This document shows positions 59,459 through 64,000 of a stretch of 64,000 nucleotides of DNA, in pieces. Below the pieces are notes generated by a model that did not search any database, had not been told where the DNA came from, and worked only from the letters and a program-made list of their open reading frames with translations. Each line of letters opens with the position of its first letter. Position 1 is the stretch's first letter. This DNA comes from Hymenobacter latericoloratus (lineage in GTDB: Bacteria; Bacteroidota; Bacteroidia; Cytophagales; Hymenobacteraceae), in NCBI RefSeq assembly GCF_014199535.1, contig NZ_JACHNV010000002.1:620001-684000 (forward strand), in the 5' to 3' direction. Both the position numbers and the translations under genes were made by a program.

Positions 59459-60289
59459 ATGACCCAACGATATGCCATCGGGCCCCGCGAAACGGCGGGC
59501 ATGACCTCCGCCGAGCTGCGCGAAAACTTCCTGATTGAAAGCCTGTTCGTGGCCGGCGAAATCGAGCTGGTATATACCCACTATGACCGCATGATTGTGG
59601 GCGGGGTGATGCCTGCCCAGCAGGCCATTGCGCTACCCTCCCCCGAGAACCTGAAGGCCGACTACTTCCTGCAGCGCCGGGAGCTGGGCATCCTGAATAC
59701 CGGGGCCGCCGGCACCGTAACCGTGGATGGCACCGCTTACGAGCTGGGCCGCCAGGACTGCCTCTACGTGGGCAAAGAGGCCCGCGAGGTAACCTTCGCC
59801 AGCCAGGATGCTGCCGAGCCCGCCAAGTTCTACCTGCTCTCTACCCCCGCGCATGCCGTGTACCCCACTACCCGCATGACCCAGGCCGAAGCCACACCGG
59901 TAACCCTGGGCGCGCTGGAAACGGCCAATCAGCGCACTATCTATAAGTACATCTACTCCGAGGGCATCCGGAGCTGCCAGCTCGTGATGGGCCTGACCCA
60001 GCTGCACAGCGGCAGCGTCTGGAATACCATGCCGGCCCACACCCACGACCGGCGCATGGAAGCCTACCTCTACTTTGATTTGCCTGAGGGCCAGCGCGTG
60101 CTCCACCTCATGGGCCAGCCCCAGGAAACCCGCCACCTGTGGGTAGGAGAGGGGCAGGCCATTCTTTCCCCGCCGTGGTCTATTCACTCAGGCTGCGGTA
60201 CGGCCGGCTACACCTTCATCTGGGGTATGGGCGGCGAAAACCAGGAATACACCGACATGGACCCCGCCCCGCTAACCGACATGCGCTAG
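59459..60289 (+). CDS. kduI: 5-dehydro-4-deoxy-D-glucuronate isomerase
   Basis: The 276-residue cupin isomerises 5-keto-4-deoxyuronate to 2,5-diketo-3-deoxygluconate. Metal ligands sit in NTMPAHTHDRRMEAYLYFDL (two His and Glu) and SPPWSIHSGCG (third His). Length and the start TQRYAIGPRETAGM match the family. It follows kduD by 132 nt and precedes susC, so both enzymes of the unsaturated uronate route are present. Confidence 0.95.
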   Translation: MTQRYAIGPRETAGMTSAELRENFLIESLFVAGEIELVYTHYDRMIVGGVMPAQQAIALPSPENLKADYFLQRRELGILNTGAAGTVTVDGTAYELGRQDCLYVGKEAREVTFASQDAAEPAKFYLLSTPAHAVYPTTRMTQAEATPVTLGALETANQRTIYKYIYSEGIRSCQLVMGLTQLHSGSVWNTMPAHTHDRRMEAYLYFDLPEGQRVLHLMGQPQETRHLWVGEGQAILSPPWSIHSGCGTAGYTFIWGMGGENQEYTDMDPAPLTDMR

Positions 60290-60337
60290 CCACCTGCGGC
60301 GCTCCAATTCCCACTTAATTCCCACACACTCTACGTC

Positions 60338-63300
60338 ATGAAAAGAAATCTACTGTTGCTGGCTCCGCTATTGGCGGTAGCAGCACCGTCCTGGGCGCAG
60401 CAACAGCGCGTGCAGGGCGTCGTTAAGTCGGATAAGGGCGAGGCCCTACCTGGTGTAACGGTAGTGGTGAAAGGTACTACGGCCGGCGCTACCACCGACG
60501 CCGATGGCCGCTTTGTGCTGACCGTGCCGGCCAATGCTACCCTGCGCTTCAGCTACATCGGTTTTCTGCCCTACGAGGTGGCCGTGGGCACGCGCACCGA
60601 CCTGAGCGTTACGCTGAAGGAAGACAGCAAAACCCTCGACGACGTAGTAGTAATCGGCTACCAGGCCGTGCAGCGCCGCGACGTAACCGGCTCCGTATCG
60701 TCGGTGAGCGCCCAGCAGATCAAGGACATCCCGGTCAACTCGGCCGCCGAGGCCCTGACCGGCCGCCTGGCGGGTGTGCAGCTCACGTCTTCGGAAGGCA
60801 CGCCCGGCAACCTCGATGTGCGGGTGCGGGTACGGGGCGGGGGCTCCATCACCCAGGACAACTCCCCGCTTTACGTGGTGGATGGCATTCAGATTGAAAA
60901 TGCCCTGGCCGTTATTGCTCCCCAGGATATTGCCTCCGTTGACGTGCTGAAGGATGCCTCGGCCACGGCCATCTACGGGGCCCGCGGCGCCAACGGGGTA
61001 GTAATTATTACCACCAAGAAGGGCATTGAGGGCAAAACGGTCATCAGCTACAACGGCTTTGCCGGCTTCCGGCGCATTGCCAAGAAGCTGGACGTGCTGA
61101 ACCCCAAAGACTACCTCGACTATCAGTTTGAACGCTCCCAGCAGGTAGGCGCTACCGGCAGCGGCAGCCTGGAAACCTACCGCCGCCTGTTTGGCTCCTC
61201 CAATTACCTGAGCGACACCCTGGCGCGGGCCCGCAACTCGCCCTTCCTGGACTGGCAGGACGAAGCCTTCGGGCGCGACGCCTTCCAGCAAACCCACAAC
61301 CTCTCGGTTTCGGGAGGGGTGAAGGGCACTACCTACGCCCTGAGCCTGACCCGCAACGACGAGGACGGCATTCAGCGCGGCTCGGGCTTTGTGCGCAACC
61401 TGGTAAACTTCCGCTTCGACACCAAGCCTACCGACAAGCTGCGCATTGGCCTGAACATGCGCTTCAACGACCAGGAGGTGAACGGGGCCGGTACTTCCAC
61501 CACCGGCTCGAATACCACCTCCCGCCTGCGCAATGCGGTGCAGTACCTGCCGCTCTCGGTGCCGCGCAGCACGGGCGTCCTGCTCGACCCCAACGCCTTC
61601 GACCCCGACTTCTTTACCACTTCGTCGCTGGTAAACCCCATTGTGGCCATCGACAGCGAGTTCCGCAACGATAAGCGCCGCACCTTCAACATCGGGGCCA
61701 ACGCCGACCTAACCCTGGCCAAGGGCCTGGTGTTCCGGACCACGGCCGGCTTCGATATTACCAACGCCGACCTGAGCACCTTCAACGGGCGCAACTCGCC
61801 TACCCTGCGCCAGCCGGCCGGGGGCTACAACGAGCTGCCCTTCGCCACCATCACCACCACCAACCAGTCCACCATCAACAACTCGAACGTGCTGGATTAT
61901 AGCTTCACCAAGGGCAAGCACGTGGTGGGCCTGCTGGTGGGCGAAGAGGTGTACCAGCAGCGCAACAAGCTGCAGTACATCCAAACCAACTACCTGCCCC
62001 TGGATATTACCGCCGAGCGGGCCTGGGCCAACATCAACCAGGGGGTGCTGCCTTCCGGCGTAACGGCCCAGCCTGTGCTGCCCCGCACCGATATTCCGCA
62101 GAACTTCCGGCTGCTCTCGGGCTTCGGCCGCCTCACCTACTCCTACGACGACAAGTACCTGTTTACGGGCACCTTCCGGGCCGACGGGTCCTCGAAATTC
62201 AAGGAAGGCAACCGCTGGGGCTTCTTCCCCGGCGCTTCGGCGGCGTGGCGTATTTCCAAGGAAAACTTCTTTACCGATGTCTCGGGCGTCTCGGACCTGA
62301 AGCTGCGCCTGAGCTACGGGCAGGCCGGCAACAACCGCATCGGCGACTTCCTCTACGACCAGCTGTTTTCGGCGGGTAGTGCTCCTTATTTCCTCAACCA
62401 CGCGCAGGTGCTGGGCGCCACGGCTACCACCCTGCCCAACCCCAACCTGAAGTGGGAAGTAACTACCTCCCGCGACCTGGGCGTTGACTTAGCGTTGTGG
62501 GACAACCGGGTGCAGTTCACCGGCGACGTGTACTACAACACTACCTCCGATCTGCTCATCAACGTGCCCATTCCGCCCTTCCTGGGCTACACCAGCCAGC
62601 TGCAGAACGTGGGTAAAACCTCGAACAGGGGTATTGAGCTGCAGCTGACGGGCACCATCTTCAACAAGCCCAACTTCACCTGGACGGCCACGGCCAACGC
62701 CTCCATGAACCGCGGCCGCATTGAAAGCCTGGGCGGCGACCTGCAGGAAATTACCCCCATCAACTCGGGCTGGGCCGGCTCCAACTTTGCCTCCGCCGCC
62801 GACTTCAAGGCGCGGGTAGGGCGGCCGGTGGGCGAGATGTACGGCTACGTCACCGACGGCTTCTATACCGCCGACGATTTCGAGGGCTTTGATCCGGCTA
62901 CCAACCTCTGGATTCCGAAGGCGGGCCTGCTGCCCTCGGGTACCGCGGTAGGGCAGGTGGCTCAGCCCGGCGTAATCCGGCTGAAGGACCTCAACAACGA
63001 CGGGGTAGTAAACGACCAGGACCAGCAGGTAATCGGCAATGCCAACCCCAAAGTAACGGGCGGCCTGAACCAGCAGTTTACGTACAAGAACTTCGATGCC
63101 AGCATCTTCCTCAACTTCGTGCTGGGCAACGATGTGTACAACGCCAACAAGATTGAGTTTACCTCGAACACGCCCAACACCGTGTATAGCAACGTGCTGG
63201 GCATTATGGAGGACCGCTACCGCACCATCAATGCCGATGGCAGCCGGATTACGGACCTGAACACCCTGCGCCAGGTAAACCAGAACGCCTCGATCTGGAC

Positions 63301-63589
63301 GCCTACCCAGCGCTACTTCCTGCACTCGTGGGCCGTGGAAAACGGCTCGTTCCTGCGCGTGAACAACGTAACCATCGGTTACTCGCTGCCTAAGGCCCTG
63401 ATTGCACCCGTGAAGCTGACTCAGGCTCGCTTCTACGTGACCCTGAACAACCTGTACACCTTCACCAAATACACCGGCTACGACCCCGAGGTGAACACCC
63501 GCCGCTCGTCGCCGCTCACGCCCGGCGTTGACTACGCCGCCTACCCCCGCAGCCGCGCCTTCCTGTTCGGCGTGAACCTGGCCCTGTAA
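60338..63589 (+). CDS. SusC/RagA-family TonB-dependent outer membrane transporter
   Basis: The 1083-residue protein has a signal peptide (LLLLAPLLAVAAPSWAQ) and a carboxypeptidase-regulatory-like domain (VQGVVKSDKGEALPGVTVVVKG). The TonB box/plug entry region LDDVVVIGYQAVQRRDVTGSVS is followed by a plug (VRGGGSITQDNSPLYVVDGIQ, then ASATAIYGARGANGVVII) and a ~22-strand barrel ending in a C-terminal beta signal (SRAFLFGVNLAL). It imports oligosaccharides captured by the SusD partner immediately downstream. The locus context suggests pectin or rhamnogalacturonan oligosaccharides. Confidence 0.95.
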   Translation: MKRNLLLLAPLLAVAAPSWAQQQRVQGVVKSDKGEALPGVTVVVKGTTAGATTDADGRFVLTVPANATLRFSYIGFLPYEVAVGTRTDLSVTLKEDSKTLDDVVVIGYQAVQRRDVTGSVSSVSAQQIKDIPVNSAAEALTGRLAGVQLTSSEGTPGNLDVRVRVRGGGSITQDNSPLYVVDGIQIENALAVIAPQDIASVDVLKDASATAIYGARGANGVVIITTKKGIEGKTVISYNGFAGFRRIAKKLDVLNPKDYLDYQFERSQQVGATGSGSLETYRRLFGSSNYLSDTLARARNSPFLDWQDEAFGRDAFQQTHNLSVSGGVKGTTYALSLTRNDEDGIQRGSGFVRNLVNFRFDTKPTDKLRIGLNMRFNDQEVNGAGTSTTGSNTTSRLRNAVQYLPLSVPRSTGVLLDPNAFDPDFFTTSSLVNPIVAIDSEFRNDKRRTFNIGANADLTLAKGLVFRTTAGFDITNADLSTFNGRNSPTLRQPAGGYNELPFATITTTNQSTINNSNVLDYSFTKGKHVVGLLVGEEVYQQRNKLQYIQTNYLPLDITAERAWANINQGVLPSGVTAQPVLPRTDIPQNFRLLSGFGRLTYSYDDKYLFTGTFRADGSSKFKEGNRWGFFPGASAAWRISKENFFTDVSGVSDLKLRLSYGQAGNNRIGDFLYDQLFSAGSAPYFLNHAQVLGATATTLPNPNLKWEVTTSRDLGVDLALWDNRVQFTGDVYYNTTSDLLINVPIPPFLGYTSQLQNVGKTSNRGIELQLTGTIFNKPNFTWTATANASMNRGRIESLGGDLQEITPINSGWAGSNFASAADFKARVGRPVGEMYGYVTDGFYTADDFEGFDPATNLWIPKAGLLPSGTAVGQVAQPGVIRLKDLNNDGVVNDQDQQVIGNANPKVTGGLNQQFTYKNFDASIFLNFVLGNDVYNANKIEFTSNTPNTVYSNVLGIMEDRYRTINADGSRITDLNTLRQVNQNASIWTPTQRYFLHSWAVENGSFLRVNNVTIGYSLPKALIAPVKLTQARFYVTLNNLYTFTKYTGYDPEVNTRRSSPLTPGVDYAAYPRSRAFLFGVNLAL

Positions 63590-63619
63590 TTCCCACCCAC
63601 TGCTTTCCCACTTCAGCAT

Positions 63620-64000
63620 ATGAAATCCACATTCCCCTTCCGGGCCGTAGCCGCCGCCCTGGCGCTTACCGGGACTGCCGGGCTGGTATCTTCCTGCAAA
63701 GATTTCCTGGATGTAGAGCCGGTGGCCCTCAACACCACGGCCTACGTGTTCAGCACCGTGGCCGGCGCCACCACCGCCGTTATCGGGGCCTACGACCCGC
63801 TTTCCGGCGACAACGGCTACGGCCAGCGCATCAGCCTGTACTACTCCGTGGATACCGACGAGATGATTGGCTCGCCGGGCGCCCCCGACGGGCAGCGCCG
63901 CAGCATTGCCCGCTACAAGGCGCTTTCTACCAACACTGAAATTACCAACCCCTGGAACCAGCTCTACCAGGGCGTGGAGCGCGCCAACATCTGCATTCAG
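63620..64000 (+). CDS. SusD/RagB-family outer membrane lipoprotein (partial)
   Basis: The first 127 codons are in view and the frame is open at the window edge. A signal peptide with lipobox LVSSC is followed by KDFLDVEPVALNTTAYVFS, the typical SusD start, and later ITNPWNQLYQGVERANICI, the TPR-like helix region. It binds the oligosaccharide at the cell surface with SusC. It starts 30 nt after susC. Confidence 0.93.
   Translation, partial: MKSTFPFRAVAAALALTGTAGLVSSCKDFLDVEPVALNTTAYVFSTVAGATTAVIGAYDPLSGDNGYGQRISLYYSVDTDEMIGSPGAPDGQRRSIARYKALSTNTEITNPWNQLYQGVERANICIQ

Overview
The window looks like a chromosomal segment of a GC-rich Bacteroidota member, most likely Hymenobacter or a close Cytophagales relative. 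The signs are a SusC/SusD pair, a large PKD/Ig-like surface protein, promoters of the TTTG/TAnnTTTG type, few Shine-Dalgarno sequences, and AT-rich islands confined to spacers. I saw no rRNA, tRNA, CRISPR array, phage or transposase gene.

Layout. (1) 1-7.4 kb: the 5' part of a secreted PKD/Ig-repeat protein (minus), a PfkB sugar kinase (plus), and a minus-strand pair of ATP-grasp ligase and LLM flavin monooxygenase. The pair is preceded by a promoter and a SAM riboswitch, which suggests a sulfur-related job. About 1 kb without genes follows. (2) 7.5-18.6 kb, plus strand: exopolysaccharide initiation (polyprenyl-phosphate sugar transferase, WecG/TagA-type transferase) and a seven-gene nucleotide-sugar block (cytidylyltransferase, epimerase, 3,5-epimerase, SAF-domain dehydrogenase, methyltransferase, DUF4910 protein, GSA-type aminotransferase) whose product I cannot name. 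(3) 18.7-37.6 kb, minus strand: GDP-fucose synthesis, two paralogous secreted beta-helix proteins, five glycosyltransferases, an O-antigen-ligase-like protein, a flippase, a Wzc-type tyrosine kinase and a Wza-type export lipoprotein. Together (2) and (3) form a Wzx/Wzy-type exopolysaccharide locus. (4) 37.9-42.7 kb, plus strand: response regulator, histidine kinase, SulP transporter and beta carbonic anhydrase, with four TTAA half-sites at exact 11-bp steps ahead of the SulP gene. (5) 42.8-50.3 kb: a small EamA-type transporter, an orphan protein, topoisomerase III, a DUF6438-like protein, DUF2905 and a di-heme c-type cytochrome. (6) 50.5-64 kb: a pectin/rhamnogalacturonan utilisation locus (CE12-GH28 fusion, GH105, GH43, LacI regulator, KduD, KduI, SusC, start of SusD). 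A 33-bp element, followed at identical spacing by a TAACCTTAAT box, precedes both the CE12-GH28 and kduD genes and is the best candidate for the LacI-type operator.

At a larger scale, many spacers are built as long inverted repeats: one arm directly after a stop codon, the other directly before the next start. Arm sequences differ from spacer to spacer but the architecture is the same. AT-rich islands mark the presumed promoters of the exopolysaccharide genes and several others. All calls come from reading sequence and translations; no database search was run.
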